Origin: a virus
Length of the DNA stretch: 41,833 nucleotides
Virus record (IMG/VR): IMGVR_UViG_3300042478_002267
Location: 1-41,833 of that record
Direction: 5' to 3' (one strand)
Shown: positions 6,540-11,979 of the stretch, one piece after another
Numbering within the stretch: the stretch's first letter is position 1
Layout of the letters: the number at the start of each line of letters is the position of its first letter
Notes under the pieces: model-generated
Seen by the model: only the letters and a program-made list of their open reading frames with translations
Told to the model about the DNA's origin: nothing
Databases searched by the model: none
Position numbers and translations under genes: made by a program

Positions 6540-6570
6540 TTTGGTAGTTTCAAAAAGATCACTATCTTTG
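6540..6570 (+). promoter_or_regulatory. Bacteroidetes-type promoter of tRNA-Leu
   Basis: TTTG (6540-6543), 19 nt, TATCTTTG (6563-6570), followed 17 nt later by a boxA-like element. Confidence 0.75.
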
Positions 6571-6587
6571 TGAAACAAAAGACAAAG

Positions 6588-6600
6588 GTTCTTTGACATA
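6588..6600 (+). promoter_or_regulatory. boxA-like antitermination element
   Basis: GTTCTTTGACATA, 11 nt upstream of tRNA-Leu(UAA). Confidence 0.6.
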
Positions 6601-6611
6601 ATGGTGAAAAT

Positions 6612-6692
6612 GGTTCGGTGTTGGAATCGGTATACACGTTCGGCTTAAGATCGAATGCGCAATGCGTGAGGGTTCGAGTCCCTCCCGGACTA
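6612..6692 (+). tRNA. tRNA-Leu(UAA)
   Basis: Acceptor ggttcgg pairs with ccggact (G-U at 1:72). Anticodon loop CTTAAGA gives UAA. The class II variable arm tgcgc/gcgt is present. Confidence 0.9.
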
Positions 6693-6723
6693 CAGAAAAA
6701 AATAAAAAATATTTTACAAAGTG

Positions 6724-6755
6724 TTTGGCAGATCAAAATAAAGTTCTTATATTTG
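6724..6755 (+). promoter_or_regulatory. Bacteroidetes-type promoter of large RNA 1
   Basis: TTTG (6724-6727), 20 nt, TATATTTG (6748-6755). The whole promoter is nearly identical to the one before the large RNA at 17521, including flanks (CAGAT.AAAATAAA and TTTGTAAAACAAA). Confidence 0.75.
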
Positions 6756-6768
6756 TAAAACAAACAAC

Positions 6769-6802
6769 GGGGGTGAGAAAATGTGATGGTGGACTCACCC
6801 CC
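6769..6802 (+). other. Leader hairpin of large RNA 1
   Basis: A 9-bp stem gggggtgag/ctcaccccc, placed between promoter and boxA as in the 17500 locus. No T run follows, so it is not a terminator. Confidence 0.6.
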
Positions 6803-6818
6803 ACACAAAAGAGAAAAA

Positions 6819-6835
6819 GTTCATTGACATATTAG
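6819..6835 (+). promoter_or_regulatory. boxA-like element, one-base variant
   Basis: GTTCATTGACATATTAG differs from the copy at 3521 by T to A in the core and one further base. Confidence 0.45.
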
Positions 6836-7466
6836 ATTGGTAAGATAGCAGATAGACCTATATCGGCAGAATCCCATAGGGAGTCAGAAATGACGAGCAA
6901 AACGGAGCCCCTATCAGACTAATGGATTGAGGAGGTACTCAAAGTTTTCCGAAAGGTTAACAGGTAAAAACGATGGTTTGGGTAGAACGGATGTTAAAGG
7001 CGAGGTATAGGTAGTACGGATGGGGTGACCCACGAATGAGTAAATCTTAAGGTCTTACCATTTTTTAAGATATTAAGTGTTTAACGGCAAAGTATTGATA
7101 AAGTGTTAGAGAGGATAAAAATCTGTGAAACTTAAAAGACAATTAGGAAGAGTGATCTTTACGTTGGGAACTAAAAGTGGAGATAATAAAGTATCTATAA
7201 CCGTTAAACATTTTAAAATATTGATAGTGGTTTTCCCCACTCAACGGATGTCGACAATCCAGAGTGGATCAGGAATTCATCACCGTTTCTGCCGAGGCCT
7301 CGTAAAACTACGATTAAGCAGTTAAGATTGGAGCGAGATGGGTACTCCAACACTATCGACAATATTGTGTTGTTCCCTTGAGAAAGGAATTGTAAAGAAG
7401 AGTGACATTACTTGAATTACAAAAATTGTAATCGCACACTACAACACAGAGGACCTCTCATTCTCA
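6836..7466 (+). ncRNA. Large structured non-coding RNA 1
   Basis: About 630 nt without a credible gene: a 66-codon frame exists at 7125-7325 but its sequence is not protein-like and it crosses paired segments. Pairings visible by hand include CCGAAAGG, and atagtg with cactat bringing 7226 and 7351 together. The composition (richer in G than the genes around it) is that of a folded RNA. Promoter, leader hairpin and boxA precede it, and two tRNA-like RNAs follow in the same transcript, which ends at the terminator near 7870. Phage-linked large RNAs next to tRNAs are known (GOLLD, ROOL); membership cannot be tested here. Confidence 0.6.
7367..7389 (+). repeat. 23-nt repeat, copy 1, in tRNA-like leader
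   Basis: GTGTTGTTCCCTTGAGAAAG plus GAA recurs exactly at 7594-7616. Its first seven bases pair with acaacac at 7441-7447, forming a stem that closes a loop ahead of the tRNA-like RNA at 7470. Confidence 0.75.
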
Positions 7467-7469
7467 AAT

Positions 7470-7589
7470 GGTCAGGTGGCGAAACGGTTGCCAATAGTTC
7501 AAAGTGTTCTCGTATAAAATTCGAGATATAGGTCGCAGGTAGAATAGCCTGCCACAATGACAATACAGGTTCGAATCCTGTCCTGACTA
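7470..7589 (+). ncRNA. Oversized tRNA-like RNA A
   Basis: Acceptor ggtcagg pairs with cctgact, the T arm acagg-ttcgaat-cctgt is canonical and a D-arm-like ggc/gcc hairpin is present. The length is 120 nt because two extra hairpins (tctcg/cgaga and gcagg/cctgc) lie between D and T arms. No standard 7-nt anticodon loop can be assigned. Either a tRNA with insertions or a tRNA mimic. Confidence 0.55.
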
Positions 7590-7593
7590 CAAA

Positions 7594-7616
7594 GTGTTGT
7601 TCCCTTGAGAAAGGAA
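7594..7616 (+). repeat. 23-nt repeat, copy 2, in tRNA-like leader
   Basis: Identical to 7367-7389. Its start pairs with acaacac at 7695-7701 ahead of tRNA-like RNA B. Confidence 0.75.
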
Positions 7617-7721
7617 GACTGAACAGACGCTACGTATGAAACTGATTACATTAAAAGTAATGTCAATCGTTTGATTGGGGGTAAAACAGTACAGACAACA
7701 CAGAGGAACTCAACCTCAAAT

Positions 7722-7823
7722 AGTCAGGTGGCGGAATGGTAGACGCATCGGAAGAGTGGTGTGGGTTCAAGTCCCAAGTAATTAAGTCGGTCACCAATAC
7801 AGGTTCAAATCCTGTCCTGACTA
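7722..7823 (+). ncRNA. Oversized tRNA-like RNA B with two T-arm-like hairpins
   Basis: Acceptor agtcagg pairs perfectly with cctgact. The D arm is gcg/cgc (Leu-like), and the 3' T arm is acagg-ttcaaat-cctgt. A second T-arm-like hairpin (tggg-ttcaagt-ccca) lies where the anticodon arm should be. Length is 102 nt. It is related to RNA A by leader, acceptor and T arm. Confidence 0.55.
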
Positions 7824-7824
7824 C

Positions 7825-7876
7825 AAAAGACACAAAAAGTATATTTTTTTTTACTAAAAGTGTGTCTTTTCTATTT
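7825..7876 (+). terminator. Terminator of large RNA 1 operon
   Basis: 10-bp stem aaaagacaca (7825-7834) with tgtgtctttt (7861-7870), followed by ctattttttc. Confidence 0.75.
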
Positions 7877-7884
7877 TTTCTTGA

Positions 7885-7892
7885 TATTTATT
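7885..7892 (+). promoter_or_regulatory. TATTTATT box
   Basis: Lies 11 nt before the ATG at 7904. Confidence 0.4.
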
Positions 7893-7903
7893 AATAAAGA
7901 GAT

Positions 7904-8413
7904 ATGAAGAAAACAGAAAAAGAATTAGAGGTTATTAGGTTGTATACCGAAAAAAAAACACCGACCGAAATATCTAATGACTTAGGTATTGGAAGAAGAA
8001 CGGTTTATAGAATAATAAATAGAAACGGAATTGAGTATAACAAAAAGGAAGAAACTTGTTGTAAACTTTGTGGAAAAACAATAACAAGTAAGAATTTTTG
8101 TCAAATGTGTTCTGTAAACATACGAAGGTATAGAGTTAAGGAATACGCGGTTAAATATTTGGGTGGTGAATGTGTTAAGTGTGGGTGGAAAGGTGATTTA
8201 TCAGGATATGACCTTCATCATAGAGACCCAGAAGAAAAAGATTTTAACTCAAGTGCCCTCAACATGGCAAATATGAGTTGGGATAAAGTGAAAAATGAGT
8301 TAGATAAATGTGATTTGTTATGTGCGTTGTGTCACAGATTAGAACACTCAAACTACTCAAATGAAAAATTAAAAGAAGTTGCTAAAAATTATCAAGGTAA
8401 GTTGTTTAAATAA
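7904..8413 (+). CDS. HNH homing endonuclease with N-terminal HTH
   Basis: A 169-residue protein. Residues 1-45 are a helix-turn-helix (EISNDLGIGRRTVYRIINR). Two zinc-ribbon cysteine pairs follow (CKLCG...CQMC), then a HNH nuclease core: CVKCGW, the catalytic-type DLHHRDPEEKDF, and CDLLCALCHRLEH. Such proteins are free-standing homing endonucleases in phages, cutting cognate intronless or gene-less alleles. It lies between two tRNA blocks, a common insertion point, and has its own upstream TATTTATT box. Confidence 0.85.
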   Translation: MKKTEKELEVIRLYTEKKTPTEISNDLGIGRRTVYRIINRNGIEYNKKEETCCKLCGKTITSKNFCQMCSVNIRRYRVKEYAVKYLGGECVKCGWKGDLSGYDLHHRDPEEKDFNSSALNMANMSWDKVKNELDKCDLLCALCHRLEHSNYSNEKLKEVAKNYQGKLFK

Positions 8414-8440
8414 TATATTTTTAGTAATTTTACATAAAAT

Positions 8441-8515
8441 GGTGTGGTAGCTCAGTAGGTAGAGCAAAGGGACGGAAACCCCTTGTGCCGATGGTTCGAT
8501 TCCATTCCCATACCA
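8441..8515 (+). tRNA. tRNA with 8-nt anticodon loop, identity undetermined
   Basis: Acceptor ggtgtgg pairs with ccatacc and the D arm is standard (gctc...gagc). Anticodon stem aaggg/ccctt is perfect and closes an 8-nt loop ACGGAAAC, while the variable region is a normal 5 nt. One extra C lies between T stem and acceptor. U33 is missing, so CGG (Pro) and GGA are both possible readings. Confidence 0.6.
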
Positions 8516-8522
8516 CAAATAA

Positions 8523-8605
8523 GGCGGGATAGTAAGTAGTTGGTAGCTGGCGAGGCTCATAACCTCGTGTCTTTGACCCCGGTGGTTCGAGCCCACCTCC
8601 CGCAA
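8523..8605 (+). tRNA. tRNA with CAU anticodon (Met or Ile2), second copy
   Basis: Acceptor ggcggga pairs with tcccgca except at 1:72 (G-A). Anticodon arm cgagg/cctcg with loop CTCATAA gives CAU. The variable region is 13 nt. An unpaired 1:72 is typical of initiator tRNA, but the three G-C pairs of an initiator anticodon stem are absent. Confidence 0.75.
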
Positions 8606-8612
8606 CTATAAT

Positions 8613-8685
8613 GCTGATGTAGCTCAATGGTGAGAGCAGGACGCTTATATCGTCAAGGCTATGGGTTCAAGTCCCTTCATCAGCA
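8613..8685 (+). tRNA. tRNA-Ile(UAU)
   Basis: Acceptor gctgatg pairs with catcagc. Anticodon loop CTTATAT gives UAU. T arm atggg-ttcaagt-ccctt. Confidence 0.8.
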
Positions 8686-8687
8686 CG

Positions 8688-8901
8688 GGAGTGTCGACAG
8701 TAGAGTTCTACTTGAGAAAGAGGTAACACGCACTTAAAATGGGGGTTACAAAATAGTCAAGTCGTTTATAAAGTTTTGGTTGATAAAAACTTTCGTTTTG
8801 TGGAGATGGTTTAATGTGAAAAACCAACACCCGTGATGTTAGTGGGTTTGATCACCCCATTCACGTAAAAGTGATAACCGACCCCAAAGGTTGTCACACT
8901 T
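8688..8901 (+). ncRNA. Structured RNA between tRNA-Ile and tRNA-Gly
   Basis: About 210 nt with no gene. The ends pair (gtgt.gaca near 8691 with tgtcacac near 8893), closing the domain. Inside, cttgagaaag recalls the repeat at 7367 and 7594. Several internal stems are visible (gtgataacc region, ccccattcacg region). The function is unknown. It could be a processing spacer or a small structured RNA of its own. Confidence 0.45.
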
Positions 8902-8902
8902 T

Positions 8903-8975
8903 GCGGAAGTAGCTCAATTGGTAGAGCTCCTGCCTTCCAAGCAGGTTGTTGAGAGTTCGAGTCTCTTCTTCCGCT
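8903..8975 (+). tRNA. tRNA-Gly(UCC)
   Basis: Acceptor gcggaag pairs with cttccgc. Anticodon arm cctgc/gcagg with loop CTTCCAA gives UCC. Confidence 0.95.
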
Positions 8976-9052
8976 CATCTTATCTTCCATTCGAAAGAAG
9001 TAAGTGGAGAAAAAGTTAAAAAGTCGTTACTTATAATAGCGACTTTGGTTAT

Positions 9053-9126
9053 GGGGGTATAGCTCAGTTGGCTAGAGCATCTGCCTTGCACGCAGAGGGT
9101 CATGGGTTCGAATCCCTTTACCTCCA
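9053..9126 (+). tRNA. tRNA-Ala(UGC)
   Basis: Acceptor gggggta pairs with tacctcc. Anticodon arm tctgc/gcaga with loop CTTGCAC gives UGC. Confidence 0.95.
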
Positions 9127-9132
9127 CAACTT

Positions 9133-9206
9133 GGTCTGGTAGTTCAGTTGGTTAGAATACCTGCCTGTCACGCAGGGGGTCGCGGGTTCGAGTCCCGTCC
9201 AGACCG
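9133..9206 (+). tRNA. tRNA-Asp(GUC)
   Basis: Acceptor ggtctgg pairs with ccagacc. Anticodon arm cctgc/gcagg with loop CTGTCAC gives GUC. A second Asp(GUC) is at 11315. Confidence 0.95.
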
Positions 9207-9226
9207 CAAAAAAAGTTAAAAAAAGA

Positions 9227-9258
9227 TTTGTTAAATTGAAATATTCTACTTATCTTTG
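9227..9258 (+). promoter_or_regulatory. Bacteroidetes-type promoter
   Basis: TTTG (9227-9230), 20 nt, TATCTTTG (9251-9258), 12 nt before tRNA-like RNA C. Confidence 0.65.
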
Positions 9259-9270
9259 TTTTAACAATAT

Positions 9271-9423
9271 GACTCCATAGTCGGTTATGGTTCGCTACCA
9301 TGGCGATAAGTGGGTGAATGAGGGTAATTTGCGAGTAACTCTCCTTAATACTAGGATCGGAGTATCAAAGTTGAAGCTTATTACATGTAGTTCACAAGGT
9401 GGGTTCGATTCCCACTGGGGTTA
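9271..9423 (+). ncRNA. Oversized tRNA-like RNA C
   Basis: Acceptor gactcca pairs with tggggtt (two G-U pairs), and the 3' T arm gtggg-ttcgatt-cccac is canonical, yet the two halves are about 120 nt apart. Near the 5' end lies another T-arm-like hairpin (atgg-ttcgcta-ccat). No anticodon arm is evident. Total length is 153 nt, too short for a group I intron insertion. Confidence 0.5.
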
Positions 9424-9452
9424 CTAAGAGAAAAGCGGAAAGTAAATATCTA

Positions 9453-9525
9453 CGGCTTTTAGCTCGAGCGGTTAGAGCGTCGGCACACAAGCCGAAGGAC
9501 ACAGGTTCGAATCCTGTATGGTCGT
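9453..9525 (+). tRNA. tRNA with 6-nt anticodon loop, possibly Val(CAC)
   Basis: T arm acagg-ttcgaat-cctgt is canonical, and acceptor cggcttt pairs with atggtcg with one mismatch. The anticodon stem tcggc/gccga is perfect and closes a 6-nt loop ACACAA, with a normal 5-nt variable region. If U33 is the missing base the anticodon is CAC (Val). Confidence 0.6.
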
Positions 9526-9542
9526 AGTAAACACTGAAAGCA

Positions 9543-9656
9543 GTAAAAGGTTCTGTATGAGTAGTAACCTGACAATCTGATGAGTTGCAAATCAACAGAT
9601 TGGTAAAGTTAAGTCTTATGGGGATCCGCGGTCTTAGGTAAGACGAATCTTTTACA
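9543..9656 (+). ncRNA. Structured RNA closed by an acceptor-like stem
   Basis: Ends pair perfectly over 7 bp (gtaaaag/cttttac), like an acceptor stem. Inside are a D-arm-like gtt/aac hairpin, a 7-bp stem caatctg/cagattg and a gtctta/taagac stem. It has no TTC T loop, so it is not a normal tRNA. Confidence 0.45.
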
Positions 9657-9666
9657 CTCTTAATTT

Positions 9667-9738
9667 GGCCCATTCGTCTAAAAGTAAGGACATTTGGTTT
9701 TCAACCAAAAAATCTCGGAGCGTTACCGGGATGGGCTA
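9667..9738 (+). tRNA. tRNA-Glu(UUC), swapped T-loop pair
   Basis: Acceptor ggcccat pairs with atgggct. Anticodon arm tttgg/ccaaa with loop TTTTCAA gives UUC. T loop is AGCGTTA (A54 and U58, G55). Confidence 0.85.
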
Positions 9739-9741
9739 CAA

Positions 9742-10644
9742 TTATAATCCTTTTTGGTAAGACTTTACCCATTTACGAATTGCAGTATCTGAAACACCAA
9801 ACATTTTTCCGGTTGACCTAAAACCGTTATCTTCAATCAATTTAAGTAAGTCTTCATGATTCGGCCTTTCAACCTTTCTCTGACTCTTCATTGATTGGAT
9901 TTGTTTTTCTGTAAAACCAAATTCATTTCTGTCTTTTTTCTTGTGTTTTTTAGGGTGAACTACCATACCAATTCTTATATTATTTATTTTTGGTTTTTTA
10001 TTCAGTATTGAAACAATTTCATCAAAAACATTATTAATATTAGTTTTAATTTCTTTTTCCGAAACTCTGATAACTAACCAACCTAATTCATTTAATAATT
10101 TATCTTTTTTATCGTCTCTTTCTTTTCTTTCGGGTAAAAGATGTTGAGATCCATCAATTTCAATAGCAACCATTTGATTTACAAACGCAAAATCAATAAA
10201 ATAAGGAAAAACCGAATATTCTCTAACTATTGCATATTTTTTATCTAAACCATTTTTTTCAATATATTCAATACATAATTTTTCTGGGTAGGAAACATTG
10301 GATAATCTCCAAGCAGTTTTTTCAGGATTATTTTTCATAAACTCCAATCTTTTTTCTCGCATTATTTTTTTACTTTCTTCAGTATGTTTGAAGTTTTCTG
10401 GATATTTTTTATGGGCTAATTTATTGGCCACGGATGCCGATCTGACTTTATCTCCTAATATTATTTTTATGTCATCAGATTGTAATTTAAATTTTTTTCT
10501 TAAATCTTTAACACTATAAGATTCATCAATATATAATCTAATAAGTTCATCTTTTATTAGATGTAATTTTTCACATTTTTTAATGTGTTGGTTAAGATTA
10601 CCAAGATTATCAATATAACGATTACAAATTTTACATTCAAACAT
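9742..10644 (-). CDS. Vsr/DUF559-like homing endonuclease with zinc finger and HTH
   Basis: A 300-residue protein on the strand opposite to its tRNA neighbours. Residues 1-25 form a C2H2-type finger (CKICNRYIDNLGNLNQHIKKC). The middle has a Vsr/DUF559-like PD-(D/E)xK core: YPEKLCIEYIEKNG, then FPYFIDFAFVNQMVAIEIDG with following SQH, then WLVIRVSEKEI. The C-terminus is a helix-turn-helix (GFRSTGKMFGVSDTAIRKWV). This matches free-standing phage homing endonucleases of the EDxHD/Vsr type. An SD-like AAGGAAG and a TATTTATA box (on the - strand) precede the start. It starts 3 nt beyond tRNA-Glu on the other strand, a recent-insertion look. Confidence 0.75.
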   Translation of the reverse strand: MFECKICNRYIDNLGNLNQHIKKCEKLHLIKDELIRLYIDESYSVKDLRKKFKLQSDDIKIILGDKVRSASVANKLAHKKYPENFKHTEESKKIMREKRLEFMKNNPEKTAWRLSNVSYPEKLCIEYIEKNGLDKKYAIVREYSVFPYFIDFAFVNQMVAIEIDGSQHLLPERKERDDKKDKLLNELGWLVIRVSEKEIKTNINNVFDEIVSILNKKPKINNIRIGMVVHPKKHKKKDRNEFGFTEKQIQSMKSQRKVERPNHEDLLKLIEDNGFRSTGKMFGVSDTAIRKWVKSYQKGL

Positions 10645-10670
10645 AATAACTTCCTTTATATATAAATATC

Positions 10671-10678
10671 ACGAACCC
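10671..10678 (-). promoter_or_regulatory. TATTTATA box on - strand
   Basis: Reads TATAAATA on the + strand; lies 26 nt upstream of the endonuclease start at 10644. Confidence 0.4.
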
Positions 10679-10729
10679 ACAAAAAAGTCATACGAACTAA
10701 CCCTAAATTATATTTTTTTTTTAAAAAAA

Positions 10730-10761
10730 TTTGATTAGTCTAAATATATGTCTTACATTTG
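10730..10761 (+). promoter_or_regulatory. Bacteroidetes-type promoter
   Basis: TTTG (10730-10733), 20 nt, TACATTTG (10754-10761), 12 nt before tRNA-Asn. Confidence 0.7.
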
Positions 10762-10773
10762 TAAAAAAAGGTT

Positions 10774-10857
10774 AGTCAGGAGTGTAAAGAGACCTGGTGT
10801 TGAATCCATTTTGTTAAAAATGGTTGCTCATTGTAGGTTCGAATCCTACCCTGACTT
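10774..10857 (+). tRNA. Divergent tRNA-Asn(GUU) with 8-nt anticodon loop
   Basis: Acceptor agtcagg pairs with cctgact, the same stem as tRNA-like RNA B. T arm gtagg-ttcgaat-cctac is canonical. Anticodon stem ccatt/aatgg closes TTGTTAAA, one base longer than normal. The D arm is not canonical. Asn is the best reading. Confidence 0.6.
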
Positions 10858-10861
10858 CAAA

Positions 10862-11267
10862 AGACCCCACGATTAACAGAAGTATCCGGCTGTTATGGGT
10901 GTGAACCTGACTTGAAGGCTTCAAGGCTATGGGGGAGGCTACACGAACAAACAAGGGTTCCCCATTATGGATGGAGGGGGTTAGGGGTCTTAAGTGATCG
11001 TAATACAATCCACAAGTTGTAAGAACACTGAACAATCTTACAATATACACTCGTCTTCCGAGTGAGACCCACCACGTAACTTTGGGGGTATGGTGAAGAT
11101 GTTCTGAGGATAACACTGAACGCTGAGTTTGATTCCACCCGACACGATGGTGAGATAGAATAAGGACGGAGTGTGAAAGTATAAACCCACCGTGGATGGT
11201 TACTATGGACTAACGAATCTTAGTCATATCGGTGAGGGATATTATGTCGTCAAATATTAAAACTTGA
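10862..11267 (+). ncRNA. Structured non-coding RNA of about 400 nt
   Basis: Transcribed with tRNA-Asn from the promoter at 10730 and ended by the terminator at 11268. Clear elements: agacccc (10862-10868) with ggggtct (10984-10990) closes a 130-nt domain, ttgtaaga/tcttacaa (11017-11043) is an 8-bp hairpin, and cactcg-tcttc-cgagtg (11048-11064) is a 6-bp hairpin. No reading frame is credible. I see none of the hallmark segments of RNase P RNA or tmRNA. The function is unknown. Confidence 0.6.
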
Positions 11268-11311
11268 AAGGTTCTCCCAAACTGGCGTGGGGATGATTCA
11301 GAACCTTTTTT
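11268..11311 (+). terminator. Rho-independent terminator
   Basis: 8-bp stem aaggttct (11268-11275) with agaacctt (11300-11307), followed by T residues. Confidence 0.8.
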
Positions 11312-11314
11312 AAT

Positions 11315-11386
11315 GGTCCATTGGTGTAGTGGCTAACATTCATCCCTGTCACGGATGAGCCGCGAGTTCGATTCTCGCATGGACCG
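11315..11386 (+). tRNA. tRNA-Asp(GUC), second copy
   Basis: Acceptor ggtccat pairs with atggacc. Anticodon arm catcc/ggatg with loop CTGTCAC gives GUC. It is the last tRNA and directly abuts the cassette array. Confidence 0.95.
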
Positions 11387-11416
11387 CTAAAATTATTAAA
11401 ATTAAATCAGAATAAT

Positions 11417-11620
11417 ATGAAAGCAAAACTAACATTTAACCTACCCGAAGACGAACACGAATTTTACTGCGTAACAAGTAAAACAAAAAGAAAAGAGTAT
11501 ATGAAAAAACTAAATTACGGAATTGAACCGTACCCGAAAGGAGAAAATAAAAAATACGAATTAGGGACTTTTATTGAGCCGATTATAATTGACACCAATG
11601 TTGCTCAAAATAGCCACTAA
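11417..11620 (+). CDS. Cassette ORF 1, small unknown protein
   Basis: A 67-residue protein (starts MKAKLTFNLPEDEHEFYCV), with an acidic start and a Lys-rich centre. No domain is recognised. The leader 11390-11404 (attattaaaattaaa) recurs before the ORFs at 11980 and 13817. The stop codon TAA is the first half of the TAAC that opens the attC-like inverted repeat, as in typical integron cassettes. It is the first ORF after tRNA-Asp. Confidence 0.65.
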   Translation: MKAKLTFNLPEDEHEFYCVTSKTKRKEYMKKLNYGIEPYPKGENKKYELGTFIEPIIIDTNVAQNSH

Positions 11621-11745
11621 CGGTTGCAGATATACCCAGTTTGGGATTAAATAATAAAAACTTTAAATTATAAACAAAATGACAAAAAAAGCAGAAAATC
11701 CAAATGAAACACAGAACCCCAAATTGGGTATATCTGTTGTTAGCG
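11618..11745 (+). repeat. attC-like inverted repeat 1, long loop
   Basis: TAACGG at 11618, then a 19-bp arm cagatatacccagtttggg (11626-11644). Its near-perfect complement is at 11718-11735, followed by the R'-like TTGTTAGCGG. The loop of about 73 nt contains an A/T-rich leader and the ATG of the next ORF. Confidence 0.6.
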
Positions 11746-11891
11746 GTTCGTTGCCTTCGGTTGATGAAGCAGGGGTAATGGCTGTAAAAATTTCAGAAAT
11801 GGTAGAACCACCGTTGACAGCACAGGAACAATCGTTCTTTATTGCTGGATTTTGCGAATGCGTAAAGTGGCTTGGTAGCAATGACCGCTAA
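11679..11891 (+). CDS. Cassette ORF 2, starts inside attC-like repeat
   Basis: A 70-residue protein. Its ATG lies in the loop of inverted repeat 1 and residues 14-23 (KLGISVVSGS) are encoded by the 3' arm and the putative crossover site GTTAGCGG. The body (VKISEMVEPPLTAQEQSFFIAG, then FCECVKWL) looks like a genuine small protein; its domain is unknown. The stop TAA again overlaps the next TAAC. The start could instead be the ATG at about 11777 (VMAVKISEM), which would place the frame wholly downstream of the site. Confidence 0.6.
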   Translation: MTKKAENPNETQNPKLGISVVSGSLPSVDEAGVMAVKISEMVEPPLTAQEQSFFIAGFCECVKWLGSNDR

Positions 11892-11969
11892 CACAAAAGC
11901 AGGTGCAGTTTCAATTGCACTTGCTAACTGTTAACCGCCGTTTTAATGGCGTAAATTATTAAAATTAAA
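11889..11969 (+). repeat. attC-like repeat 2 plus leader, 81-nt exact duplicate (copy 1)
   Basis: TAACA...TGTTA flanks a hairpin (agcaggtgca with tgcacttgct), followed by the mini-hairpin cgcc-gttttaat-ggcg and the AT-rich leader. All 81 nt are repeated exactly at 13732-13812. Confidence 0.75.
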
Positions 11970-11979
11970 TAAAAATAAT

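Noticed and set aside
6836-7466. Possible rRNA fragment or group I intron
   Set aside because: No conserved 16S/23S blocks or group I core (P, Q, R, S) segments recognised, and there is no split exon that would be rejoined to a normal tRNA.
9271-9423. tRNA interrupted by a self-splicing intron
   Set aside because: The extra sequence is only about 80 nt, too short for group I or II introns, and removing any obvious block does not give a normal anticodon arm.
1488-11386. Integrated prophage attachment site at a tRNA
   Set aside because: No integrase and no duplicated tRNA 3' end were found; the cluster looks like phage cargo.
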